Shown here piece by piece: positions 7,353 to 13,474 of a stretch of DNA of 14,235 bases (positions are counted from its first letter, which is position 1; each line of letters starts with the position of its first letter). The notes under the pieces were generated by a model. The model worked only from the letters and a program-made list of their open reading frames with translations. It was not told the origin of the DNA and did no database searches. Location of the stretch: assembly GCA_005883695.1 (NCBI GenBank), contig VBBV01000030.1:2289-16523 (forward strand), given 5' to 3'. The translations under genes and the position numbers were made by a program. Origin of the DNA: Candidatus Bathyarchaeota archaeon. Lineage in GTDB: Archaea; Thermoproteota; Bathyarchaeia; 40CM-2-53-6.

Positions 7353-7587
7353 TCGCCCGAAACACGCCCTGATCTTGAATCTGGAATGCCTCCTAGAACT
7401 TTCCCGAAAATCGTTCGGGAAAACCTTGATTTCTTCCAGAGCCATCCAAGCACGAATTGTGCCCTGAATCGCATGTCTCGCCCACAATAAATTCCAGACA
7501 GGAAATGATTTCCGGAAAATAGGAGGTCTTAGGGACCGACTCTCGCGTCGCATAAGTGGTTGACGCGAAACCTTCTGAATCATAAAA
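7353..7587. repeat. Tandem diverged repeat, copy A, with conserved hairpins (possible structured RNA)
   Basis: First copy of a unit repeated directly in the next ~235 bases. Shared blocks are TCGCCC at 7353, GCCCT at 7366, GAATCTGGAA at 7377-7386, TCGCCC at 7478, CCAGACAGGAAAT at 7494-7506 and AGGAGG at 7521-7526. Two good hairpins fall inside: TTCCCGAA/TTCGGGAA (7401-7408 with 7414-7421, 8 perfect pairs, 5-base loop) and TCGCGTC/GACGCGA (7543-7549 with 7562-7568, 7 pairs, 12-base loop). A palindrome TTTCCGGAAA lies at 7508-7517. Strand is not known. Reverse-strand reading frames through it exist, but the copy offsets (235, then 243-245) are not multiples of three, which argues against coding. 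Confidence 0.6.
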
Positions 7588-7822
7588 TCGCCCATTATCA
7601 GCCCTATTCTCGAATCTGGAACATGCCTAAAATCTCGCCCAGAATTCGTTCGGGGATCGCTGAAGATTTCCCTTCTTTTTGCCCTGTGACCTAAGCCCAG
7701 CCCTTGCTTGGATAGGCTTGAATCGCCCATTATCAGTACCAGACAGGAAATTCTCTCTAGAAAAGGAGGGGGGTATTGCGCGACGGTTTTGCGTTGCACG
7801 AGCGGATCCCGCGGACCTCCGT
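7588..7822. repeat. Tandem diverged repeat, copy B
   Basis: Second copy, abutting copy A. The blocks recur in the same order: TCGCCC at 7588, GCCCT at 7601, GAATCTGGAA at 7612-7621, TCGCCC at 7723, CCAGACAGGAAAT at 7739-7751 and AGGAGG at 7764-7769. The first hairpin is kept with changed bases (7638-7644 with 7649-7655, six of seven pairs, loop TTCG). A weaker counterpart of the second stem is GCGAC/GTTGC at 7780-7784 with 7793-7797, including one G-T pair. A further internal echo is the 16-base string AATCGCCCATTATCAG, identical at 7586-7601 and 7721-7736. The 3' limit is approximate. Confidence 0.58.
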
Positions 7823-7887
7823 GAAAGTACATCTCGTTCGAGACCCATCGTTCCTTTCACACCTGAATCACCGCACTCATTGAGTGC
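7821..7887. other. Hairpin-rich stretch downstream of the tandem repeat
   Basis: A 7-pair stem GTGAAAG/CTTTCAC (7821-7827 with 7854-7860) encloses a smaller palindrome TCTCGTTCGAGA (7832-7843). It is followed by the perfect inverted repeat GCACTCA-T-TGAGTGC (7873-7887). This could be part of a non-coding RNA that also includes the repeats, or the last element could be an operator. No tRNA, rRNA or familiar RNA is recognised. The bases from 7888 to 8039 show nothing I can name. Confidence 0.35.
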
Positions 7888-8039
7888 TGGGAATCGACCG
7901 ATAAGACAAGCCCCAGAAAAAGGAACGTGTAACAAGCATCTCACAACGCAGAGCTAGTCCGATAGGATAGATGAACCAAGACCAGCCAGAACAGCCTGTG
8001 CGGAAAAGTGCGTCGACGAATGAACCCAGTCAAAGGTAT

Positions 8040-8837
8040 CTAGATTGGGCTTGCATCCGACCAGCGCTTGTCAAACGCGTCAGCGAAAACCCGGATCATC
8101 CCGTTGTTCTTGGTGAAATGTGGCCGGAAGAACTTAGGCCGTCGACCATCTCTCTCGTTTGTGGCCCATATGAGGAACACGAGCTCCTTGTCGTCTGACA
8201 AAGTCCCCCTTACAGGATACCAGTCTTCCTTGGGTTGTCGAACCTCTATTCCCAACCCCTTCGCCTCTCGGGCTCGCGAGCCTGCCTCTGAATCCTTGGC
8301 AGTCATGAGCAGTCGGAACTTCACGCCTCTTTCAATCGCGCGATAGATCTCTTCCCTGACCTTGCCAAACCAGCCAAATGTCTCCGCTGAGATCGAAACG
8401 TTTCTTGAGGCGTTGGCGATCACTTTGACTGTCCGAACCTCCATCTCTTCAAGCGTCGATAAGGGTTCCAGAAGGTCTTCCGGTTTGACCCCGAGTCGCA
8501 GCTCCCAGTACTGTGGCTCTAGCAAGGACAACAATCGTGTACTCTTAGCATTGAGGGCGTCAAGGTCCCTGGACATCTCCGTCCTTTTCATATCCTGTAT
8601 TCTGGCCACGAACAGCTTAGGTTCTGACGCCTCGAGCTTGTTGCTGCTCACCCGAACAATCCCCTTCTCAACAAGCTCTTTCACAGCCCTCTCAGCATCC
8701 CGCGATGAGAAGCTTGAATGCGCCAGCACCTGCTCAATAGTCTCACCTGATGGCTTTTCCAGGAGAGAGAAATAGATTGAACATCCCTCCCTAGAGAAAC
8801 CGAGTTCTTCCATTAGTTTCTGGGCTTCGTCGTTCAA
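8040..8837 (-). CDS. TrmB-family transcriptional regulator-like protein
   Basis: A 265-residue protein with the TrmB layout. An N-terminal winged helix-turn-helix (about 1-75) reads as helix LMEELGFSREGCSIYFSLL, helix TIEQVLAHSSFS, recognition helix SRDAERAVKELVEKGIV and a wing ending in EPKLFVA. A short coiled coil follows (about 83-107). The C-terminal PLD-like effector domain (about 115-258) includes VRTVKVIANASRN, ERGVKFRLLMTA and a strand ELVFLIWAT. Such proteins bind promoters and respond to sugars or metabolites. Here the C-terminus is of the short TrmB class, without the long maltose-binding extension of Thermococcus TrmB. The TTG start at 8837 has GGTG about 10 bases upstream. ATG at 8811-8813 is an alternative. 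It lies 37 bases downstream of the cysteine-rich gene and is probably co-transcribed. The regulated genes are unknown; the neighbouring glycan genes are candidates. Confidence 0.72.
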   Translation of the reverse strand: MNDEAQKLMEELGFSREGCSIYFSLLEKPSGETIEQVLAHSSFSSRDAERAVKELVEKGIVRVSSNKLEASEPKLFVARIQDMKRTEMSRDLDALNAKSTRLLSLLEPQYWELRLGVKPEDLLEPLSTLEEMEVRTVKVIANASRNVSISAETFGWFGKVREEIYRAIERGVKFRLLMTAKDSEAGSRAREAKGLGIEVRQPKEDWYPVRGTLSDDKELVFLIWATNERDGRRPKFFRPHFTKNNGMIRVFADAFDKRWSDASPI

Positions 8838-8874
8838 TCCGCTGGGACACCTTTGCCCTGATCATCGACCGCTC

Positions 8875-9138
8875 TCAGGCCGATGGAGTCAAGGGAAAAC
8901 CTCTGCAGTCAACCTTTCCTTTTACTCTCCGAATAAAGTTGGGGCAGGCGAAGCACTGTGCAAAGGAAACAGTCTTCGAAAGGACCGGGCAGTCTACTGC
9001 TTCCTTCTTCATTCTAGCTAACTGTTTACCGCCAACCACGCCCTTTAGATCCTGAACGTATTGCTTCGGCGTCGGCGTGCTCTTTTCTGGAACAGTGACT
9101 TCCACAACATACTTCGTTTGAGGAAGGTCTTCGCTCAT
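8875..9138 (-). CDS. Small four-cysteine protein, probable zinc- or iron-sulfur-binding, function unknown
   Basis: An 87-residue protein of unrecognised function. The N-terminal half is polar and lysine-rich. The C-terminal part carries four cysteines, C50, C62, C65 and C78, in the arrangement D-C-P-(x10)-C-x2-C-P-(x11)-C-R-G. A Cys-Pro after the first and third cysteines and a final Cys-Arg-Gly look like a compact metal-binding knuckle of the kind common in short archaeal proteins. Whether zinc or an Fe-S cluster is bound cannot be told. ATG at 9136-9138 is preceded by GGAAA. An AT-rich element on the reverse strand near 9171-9180 is about 37 bases upstream and could be its TATA box. It is the first gene of a likely two-gene unit with the TrmB-like regulator, so it may sense redox or metal state for that regulator or work independently. 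Confidence 0.68.
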   Translation of the reverse strand: MSEDLPQTKYVVEVTVPEKSTPTPKQYVQDLKGVVGGKQLARMKKEAVDCPVLSKTVSFAQCFACPNFIRRVKGKVDCRGFPLTPSA

Positions 9139-9170
9139 CTGTTTCCAATCGTCCGCTCCCGTCCAGACTG

Positions 9171-9180
9171 CTAATTATCC
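9171..9180 (-). promoter_or_regulatory. Possible TATA box for the cysteine-rich gene and TrmB-like regulator
   Basis: On the reverse strand the sequence reads GGATAATTAG, centred about 37 bases before the ATG at 9138, with a purine run AAAGG just upstream of it. This spacing would leave a leader of roughly ten bases. Only composition and distance support it. Confidence 0.25.
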
Positions 9181-9291
9181 CTTTGTTACTGGAGAACACC
9201 AACTAGGCACTGTTCTGTTAAGAACGGTGCGTGGGTTCGAAAGAACATCTTTGGAATTCTTTGATGGTTCGAAACGATGCTACGCCTAACG

Positions 9292-9298
9292 TTTATAT
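9292..9298 (+). promoter_or_regulatory. TATA box (TTTATAT) upstream of the membrane protein and glycosyltransferase
   Basis: TTTATAT is a near-consensus archaeal TATA box. If used, transcription would begin at about 9320, after the in-frame ATG at 9297. This would shift the start of the membrane protein to TTG 9333 (near-leaderless). The box is the best TATA match I noticed in the window. Confidence 0.42.
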
Positions 9299-9698
9299 GA
9301 AATATCGGTCGGCGAACAGTTCGAGAAAACAGTTGGAAAAGCGGGTCTTTCTTCTTCCCTTGGCTTGGGTTGTTTTCGGGCTTGGTGAGGTCTACGGTCT
9401 CCGGTTCTTGCTTGGACCGATAATTAACATAGCTCCCACCATCTCAAACGACAAGCCCATTGGTGGCTCAATTTTTCCAGTACTCTTCTTTAACGTTGCT
9501 ACGGTGCTGGGTGTCCTAGCCATGAGCCTCTATTCGCTAGGACTATGGAGCATAGACTTGTCACGGCGAAAGGACAAAGCCGATCTGGGGGCGCTTCTTG
9601 TGCTGGTAACGGGTGGTCTCTTGCTATGGTATGTGCCTCTCGCCTTCTTCTTCGTTGTTGCTTCGATAGTCTATTTGCTCGCGGTGAACATCGAGTAG
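9297..9698 (+). CDS. Small multi-pass membrane protein of unknown function
   Basis: From ATG 9297 the product has 133 residues, begins basic and is mostly membrane. Hydrophobic stretches run at about residues 17-36, 59-81, 96-112 and 114-131, so three or four transmembrane helices are likely, with a lysine/arginine loop (SRRKDKADLG) before the last pair. I recognise no family motif. The start is uncertain. GTG at 9231 opens the same frame and would add 22 residues, but neither start has a good ribosome-binding site. A TATA-like TTTATAT at 9292-9298 instead favours TTG at 9333, which would trim 12 residues and leave the first helix intact. The gene ends six bases before the glycosyltransferase start. 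That glycosyltransferase has no membrane helix of its own, so this protein may tether it or help move a lipid-linked sugar, by analogy with GtrA-like or DUF partners. That is inference from adjacency. Confidence 0.6.
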   Translation: MKYRSANSSRKQLEKRVFLLPLAWVVFGLGEVYGLRFLLGPIINIAPTISNDKPIGGSIFPVLFFNVATVLGVLAMSLYSLGLWSIDLSRRKDKADLGALLVLVTGGLLLWYVPLAFFFVVASIVYLLAVNIE

Positions 9699-9704
9699 TT
9701 CCTT

Positions 9705-10472
9705 TTGCCCGTCGACGTGACGGTACTGATTTGCGCCCATAACGAGGAATCTTACATCCGAAAGTCGCTCGAGGGAATTCTACGACAATCGATTCCACCC
9801 ACACGAATCATCCTCGTTGCGGACAGATGCACCGACGAGACCGTGGCAGTATCCAAGAACATGCTCCCAAGAAATACAATTGTCATAGAGAAACAAAAAT
9901 TACTATGGAAAAATAGCTATGCGGAGAATTTAGAAATTGGAAGAAAAAATGCCGTAGGCGCGGTCCTAGCTATTGTTGATGCAGACATACTCGTGCCCCC
10001 CCTATTCTTGGAGAAAACCTCTGCTTCTTGCCTGGAGTGGGCGTCTGTATCCGCCCTAGTCCGGACTGATCCGAGCCAGGGATTGATGAACCAACTCGTC
10101 TCTTTCTGGGAACGAAGTTATCTGTTTACACCCCTTGGTCAAGAAGCCCCTGGAGGCGCTAGGAGCATCTCGACAAGAGCACTTGCTGACGTTGGAGGGT
10201 TTCGCGACGTGATAGCTCCTGATACTGACCTCGACATTAGACTCAAGCAACACGGAGAGAGGGTGAAGATGGACACAAGCCTAGTCGCGCTGCATCTCCG
10301 CAAGATGAGTCTTGTGCGGTCAGTATTTTACCAGATCAGGGCAGGTGAAGCCCGTAGACAACTCGGGCTCTCCCCCTTACGAACTCTACTTCACTCAATT
10401 GGGCGGCTACGCCCATTCGTTTTCTACGGTTATATCAAGACCGCCCCGGACTCAGACAAGTCGAGCCGATGA
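9705..10472 (+). CDS. Family 2 glycosyltransferase
   Basis: A 255-residue GT-A fold glycosyltransferase. The nucleotide-binding start VTVLICAHNEESYI (5-18), ILVADRCTDET (36-46), the DxD-type metal motif IVDADI (90-95), GGFRDV (164-169) and the acceptor-side DTDLDIRLKQHG (173-184, matching the usual ED-x-D-x-x-x-R) are all present. These enzymes move a sugar from a nucleotide or dolichyl-phosphate donor onto an acceptor. Donor and acceptor are not predictable here. No C-terminal membrane helices are seen, in contrast to many archaeal GT2 proteins. Translation probably starts at TTG 9705, six bases after the membrane-protein stop, or at GTG 9717. The two are very likely co-expressed. Nearby nucleotide-sugar genes are likely donors' sources. 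Confidence 0.85.
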   Translation: MPVDVTVLICAHNEESYIRKSLEGILRQSIPPTRIILVADRCTDETVAVSKNMLPRNTIVIEKQKLLWKNSYAENLEIGRKNAVGAVLAIVDADILVPPLFLEKTSASCLEWASVSALVRTDPSQGLMNQLVSFWERSYLFTPLGQEAPGGARSISTRALADVGGFRDVIAPDTDLDIRLKQHGERVKMDTSLVALHLRKMSLVRSVFYQIRAGEARRQLGLSPLRTLLHSIGRLRPFVFYGYIKTAPDSDKSSR

Positions 10473-10587
10473 TCAATCTACCGGAGAGATCAGGGGAACT
10501 GCGCCATCTGAGATCCTTTGACACTCCGAACGAAAATTATCCCGATAACCTCACAAGGCCAAACAAGTTAAATGAGAGGATCCCTCC

Positions 10588-11541
10588 TTGAAGAAGGGCG
10601 CGGGAGACTCGAGCTCAAAATCGGCTCTTGTCACTGGAGGCGGGGGATTCATTGGGAAACACTTGGTGCGTGAACTTCTCCACAAGGGGTTTGAAGTCGA
10701 GGCCTTGGACAGGATCTCGAGACCGAGAGATTTCCCCAATTCCAGCAGATTGGTGTATCACCGTGCTGATTTGAACACTATTGATTCACGTTGGCGGGGC
10801 AAACCTGGCACGAGAATCGTGCATCTCGCGGCCAACACTTCAGTTCAGGAGTCGATCCGGCGACCACTACTAACTGTTCGAGCAAACATAGAAGCCACTT
10901 GTCGAATGCTGGATCTCGCGCGGAAAATCGATAGTCAGCGATTCCTATTTGCGTCCACAGCGGCGATCTACGGGGACAATAGATCGAGTTGCCGAGAGAC
11001 TGATACCCCGGCACCCGCCTCGCCTTACGCCTCCTCCAAGCTCGCGTCAGAGTACTATTGTAAGGTCTATGCGGATTTGTACGGCATCTCTACTGTCATA
11101 CTCAGGTACTTCAATGTCTATGGCCCCGGACAATCAAACAGCTATGCTGGAGTCATTACTCGCTTTGTGAAGGAAGCACTACGTGGGAAACCTCCAGTAA
11201 TTTTCGGTGATGGCAGCCAAACCAGAGACTTCGTGTTCGTAGACGACGTAATCAGAGCAACCGTCAATTCGCTGTCCAAAAGCGTTCCCGGCGGGACAAT
11301 AATGAACATCGGAACTGGAAGGGCAACTAGCATCATGTCTCTTGCACGACATGTTCTCCAAGTTTTCAACCTGAGAAATCTTCGACCCATCCATGCTCCG
11401 CCTCGCGTGGGGGAGGTCAAACATAGCCAAGCCAACATCTCAGCAGCCCGAACGAAGATTCGCTTTCGCCCCCAGTATCGGCTTGCTGAAGGATTACCTC
11501 CGACGATCGAGTGGTTGAGGACCTCGGCCGGCACATCATGA
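10588..11541 (+). CDS. NAD-dependent sugar epimerase, UDP-glucose/UDP-GlcNAc 4-epimerase type (extended SDR)
   Basis: A complete extended short-chain dehydrogenase of 317 residues. The NAD motif TGGGGFIG is at 16-23, VHLAANTSV at 78-86, the catalytic Thr in STAAIYG at 123-129, and the Tyr/Lys pair in SPYASSKLASEYY (Y147, K151). The C-terminal substrate block is RYFNVYGP (173-180) with FGDGSQTRDFVFVDDV (206-221), which binds the nucleotide. Ala rather than Glu follows the catalytic Thr, which favours a 4-epimerase over a 4,6-dehydratase. It would interconvert Glc/Gal or GlcNAc/GalNAc forms of a UDP-sugar in the cytoplasm. TTG at 10588 is chosen because GAGAGGA sits seven bases upstream. The family Rossmann strand begins only about 12 residues later, so a short extra N-terminus is present. 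It stands 115 bases after the glycosyltransferase and probably has its own promoter (an AT-rich GAAAATTAT lies near 10532-10540). Confidence 0.85.
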   Translation: MKKGAGDSSSKSALVTGGGGFIGKHLVRELLHKGFEVEALDRISRPRDFPNSSRLVYHRADLNTIDSRWRGKPGTRIVHLAANTSVQESIRRPLLTVRANIEATCRMLDLARKIDSQRFLFASTAAIYGDNRSSCRETDTPAPASPYASSKLASEYYCKVYADLYGISTVILRYFNVYGPGQSNSYAGVITRFVKEALRGKPPVIFGDGSQTRDFVFVDDVIRATVNSLSKSVPGGTIMNIGTGRATSIMSLARHVLQVFNLRNLRPIHAPPRVGEVKHSQANISAARTKIRFRPQYRLAEGLPPTIEWLRTSAGTS

Positions 11542-11587
11542 GTTTTACATGAAATGGAATGTTGCGCAGGGGAACCACCCTCGAATA

Positions 11588-11604
11588 GTTTCTAAGAGAG
11601 AAAC
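11588..11604 (+). terminator. Possible hairpin terminator after the epimerase gene
   Basis: GTTTCT and AGAAAC form a perfect six-pair stem with a five-base loop, 46 bases after the epimerase stop. It is followed by a moderately T-rich CTTACTTATTTAG. Archaeal termination depends mainly on T tracts, so this is only suggestive, and the T-rich part may instead serve as the next gene's TATA element. Confidence 0.2.
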
Positions 11605-11605
11605 C

Positions 11606-11616
11606 TTACTTATTTA
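11606..11616 (+). promoter_or_regulatory. Possible TATA element for the nucleotidyltransferase-dehydratase pair
   Basis: TTACTTATTTA lies about 84 bases before the ATG at 11695 and is the most AT-rich site in this gap. A start about 26 bases downstream would give a leader near 58 bases. That leader would contain the small inverted repeat TGAGC/GCTCA (11649-11653 with 11660-11664). Support is composition only. Confidence 0.28.
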
Positions 11617-11694
11617 GACGAGCCGAGTGGATGCCCAGCTACTGAACATGAGCTTTTCTGCTCAAGTTGAAACGAAAACCCCTAAGTGAATTGA

Positions 11695-12402
11695 ATGAGA
11701 AGTCCTAAGACAGCAGTGATTCTCTCCGGCGGAGAAGGCCTCCGACTGAGACCTATTACGTATGATATTCCGAAGGGACTCGTTAAAGTCGGTGGGAGAC
11801 CTCTCCTCGAGTGGGTTGTCGAATGGCTCCAGCAAAACAGAGTCACCGACCTGGTCATAGGAGTAGCCTATCTGAAAGAAAAGATAATGCGGTACTTTGG
11901 AGGCGGGGGAAAATTTGGAGTAGATATCCGATACAGCGTACACACCGTGAAAGGCGGAACAAGCGAGGGATTTCGGCTTGCCATTTCCCGTTATGTGGAT
12001 TCCCCGTCGTTTTTTGCCCTCAATGGAGACCAAATAACGAATCTAAGGCTAGACGCAATCTACAACAACCATCGGGAGGATGGGTCCTTGGCATCAATTG
12101 CAGTCGTACATCCAAGGTTGCCTTTCGGCCTCGTCGAAATTGATCGCAGAGGATTCTGTAAGGGGTTTGTGGAAAAACCGGTTCTGAGTGACGTTTTCTG
12201 TTCGATGGGAATATACGTTTTCGACCGGAAAGTGCTAAAGTACCTGCCCAGAAGGGGAGATGTTGAAAGAACATCTTTTCCAAGGTTGGCGCAAATGAAT
12301 AAGCTAAAAGCCTTCAAGCACAACGGCTCTTTCATCACCGTAAACTCGTTGAGAGAACTTGAGGAAGCTGATGAAGCTTTGAAGGAACGAAAGTCTAGAT
12401 GA
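11695..12402 (+). CDS. Sugar-1-phosphate nucleotidyltransferase (single-domain)
   Basis: A 235-residue nucleotidyltransferase that activates a sugar 1-phosphate. Motifs are VILSGGEGLRLRP (8-20), the substrate lysine region IPKGLVKVGGRPLLEW (25-40), VKGGTSEGFRLA (85-96), the metal-binding ALNGDQ (108-113), FVEKP (158-162) and FCSMGIYVF (168-176). Unlike the protein at 4909 it has no beta-helix tail and ends soon after GSFITVNSLRELEEADEAL, where the usual W-x-D-I-G is replaced by F-I-T-V-N. Single-domain enzymes like this include heptose- and mannose-1-phosphate guanylyltransferases, and the dehydratase partner would agree with a GDP- or other NDP-hexose. The base is not predictable. ATG at 11695 has no strong ribosome-binding site. 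The last bases overlap the next gene as ATGA, indicating translational coupling. Confidence 0.85.
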   Translation: MRSPKTAVILSGGEGLRLRPITYDIPKGLVKVGGRPLLEWVVEWLQQNRVTDLVIGVAYLKEKIMRYFGGGGKFGVDIRYSVHTVKGGTSEGFRLAISRYVDSPSFFALNGDQITNLRLDAIYNNHREDGSLASIAVVHPRLPFGLVEIDRRGFCKGFVEKPVLSDVFCSMGIYVFDRKVLKYLPRRGDVERTSFPRLAQMNKLKAFKHNGSFITVNSLRELEEADEALKERKSR

Positions 12403-13352
12403 ATGTACTCATAACAGGAATAACTGGATTCATAGGTTCAAGGTTAGCCTCTCGTCTAGTTAGGGATGGCTACAATGTTCACGGTCTGGTCAGGCATTCA
12501 TCCGAAAGAGAACTTAGCAGGATCAGAGAAGTAATTTCCCAAGTGCATCTCATCGAAGGAGATCTTGGAACCTTTCACTCCATCCTGTCGGCGGTGGATG
12601 CCTCAGAGCCCGAGATAATCTTTCATCTGGGAGCTCTGACTCCTGTGAGGCTGTCTTTTGACGATCCGTATCCGTACGTCTCAACTAATTTCGAAGGAAC
12701 CTTGAATCTCGTTCATGCTATCCTAAGAGAGGCTCCAAACGCACGACTAATCGCTGCCTCCACCGCAGAGGTCTACGGATGGCAAGAAGGTAACAAGCCG
12801 ATAAGTGAGAATGCGATGTTAAATCCTGCTTCGCCCTACGCAGTTACTAAAGCGGCAGCGGACCAATATATACAAATGGCTAACCGGATCTACCACCTCC
12901 GAGGTACGATTCTACGCCCCATCAACAGCTACGGGCGAGTAGGCGAGAAGGGCTTCTTTATCGAGTATCTCGTTTCCGAAATGCTGGCCGGGGACCAATG
13001 TTATGTCGGTGCTCCCGATTCCGTGAGAGATTACATGTATGCAGATGACCACGTGAACGCGTATATGTTGACAGCTCGGTCCTCCGGAACTGTTGGACAA
13101 GTGTACAACGTATCTCCAGGCAACCCGGTCTCCAATTCAGAACTGGCAAAAATGCTCGCCAAAATGACCGAATTCAAGGGGAGAATTACATTTGGGTCGT
13201 ATCCGCCAGGCTATCCACAAAGGCCTACGATGCAGGATCCACGATACTTGGTGTTGGACAACTCGAAGATCACCAAGGAGCTCGGTTGGAAACCCTCGGT
13301 TGGTCTCGAAGAGGGATTGGTCCGAACAATCGAGGCATGGAAAAGCAGCTAG
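12399..13352 (+). CDS. NAD-dependent sugar dehydratase/epimerase, GDP-mannose 4,6-dehydratase-like (extended SDR)
   Basis: A 317-residue extended SDR. NAD binding is by ITGITGFIGS (5-14) and FHLGAL (75-80). The active site reads AASTAEVYG (119-127), in which Thr122 is followed by Glu124, then SPYAVTKAAADQY (Y147, K151). Thr with a nearby Glu is the 4,6-dehydratase arrangement, as in GDP-mannose 4,6-dehydratase, and contrasts with STAAIYG in the epimerase at 10588. The substrate segment RPINSYGRVGEKGFFI (173-188) and VRDYMYADDHVNAY (209-222) also resemble that group, and LGWKPSVGLEEGL near the end is typical of dehydratases. The product would be a 4-keto-6-deoxy sugar nucleotide, the branch point for rhamnose-, fucose- or perosamine-like sugars. 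It overlaps the nucleotidyltransferase by four bases, so that enzyme most likely makes its substrate. No reductase or aminotransferase to finish the pathway is in view. Confidence 0.83.
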   Translation: MNVLITGITGFIGSRLASRLVRDGYNVHGLVRHSSERELSRIREVISQVHLIEGDLGTFHSILSAVDASEPEIIFHLGALTPVRLSFDDPYPYVSTNFEGTLNLVHAILREAPNARLIAASTAEVYGWQEGNKPISENAMLNPASPYAVTKAAADQYIQMANRIYHLRGTILRPINSYGRVGEKGFFIEYLVSEMLAGDQCYVGAPDSVRDYMYADDHVNAYMLTARSSGTVGQVYNVSPGNPVSNSELAKMLAKMTEFKGRITFGSYPPGYPQRPTMQDPRYLVLDNSKITKELGWKPSVGLEEGLVRTIEAWKSS

Positions 13353-13474
13353 TAGCTATCAGAATACGATGACATTTGTTGAACCTAACTTCTCCCGACA
13401 AGTTGGGTGAGACAATGCTTGGTTTGACGAGTCGAGTGAGAGACCTCTTTCCATAGATCGGAGGCAAAGAAAGA

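Noticed and set aside
7314..7832. 172-codon reverse-strand reading frame covering both repeat copies, with similar-looking peptide pieces (LIMGD twice)
   Set aside because: The resemblance comes from the DNA repeat. Copy offsets are not multiples of three, it runs into the 3' end of glmM, and no family motif or ribosome-binding site is evident.
7776..7883. 35-codon TTG frame after the purine run AAGGAGGGGGG
   Set aside because: The run is part of the repeat (AGGAGG also in copy A, where no frame follows), and the peptide is not recognisable.
7679..7957. 92-codon forward frame over copy B and the hairpin stretch
   Set aside because: Low-complexity, Arg/Pro/Ser-rich product without motifs. 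It lies across the structured repeats and hairpins.
7346..7960. Insertion sequence or MITE origin of the repeats
   Set aside because: No terminal inverted repeats flanking the units and no target-site duplication visible. The copies are direct and adjacent.
7346..8039. CRISPR array, tRNA, rRNA or box C/D RNA as an explanation of the repeats
   Set aside because: Units are too long and diverged for CRISPR. There is no cloverleaf or T-arm pattern, and I found no paired C (TGATGA) and D (CTGA) boxes at usable spacing.
7971..8198. 75-codon forward frame with ATG at 7971
   Set aside because: Most of it is antisense to the well-supported TrmB-like gene, and it has no ribosome-binding site.
8362..8775. 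137-codon forward frame, serine-rich, antisense to the TrmB-like gene
   Set aside because: Composition (Ser/Arg/Leu) is that of a reverse reading of a coding region; no domain visible.
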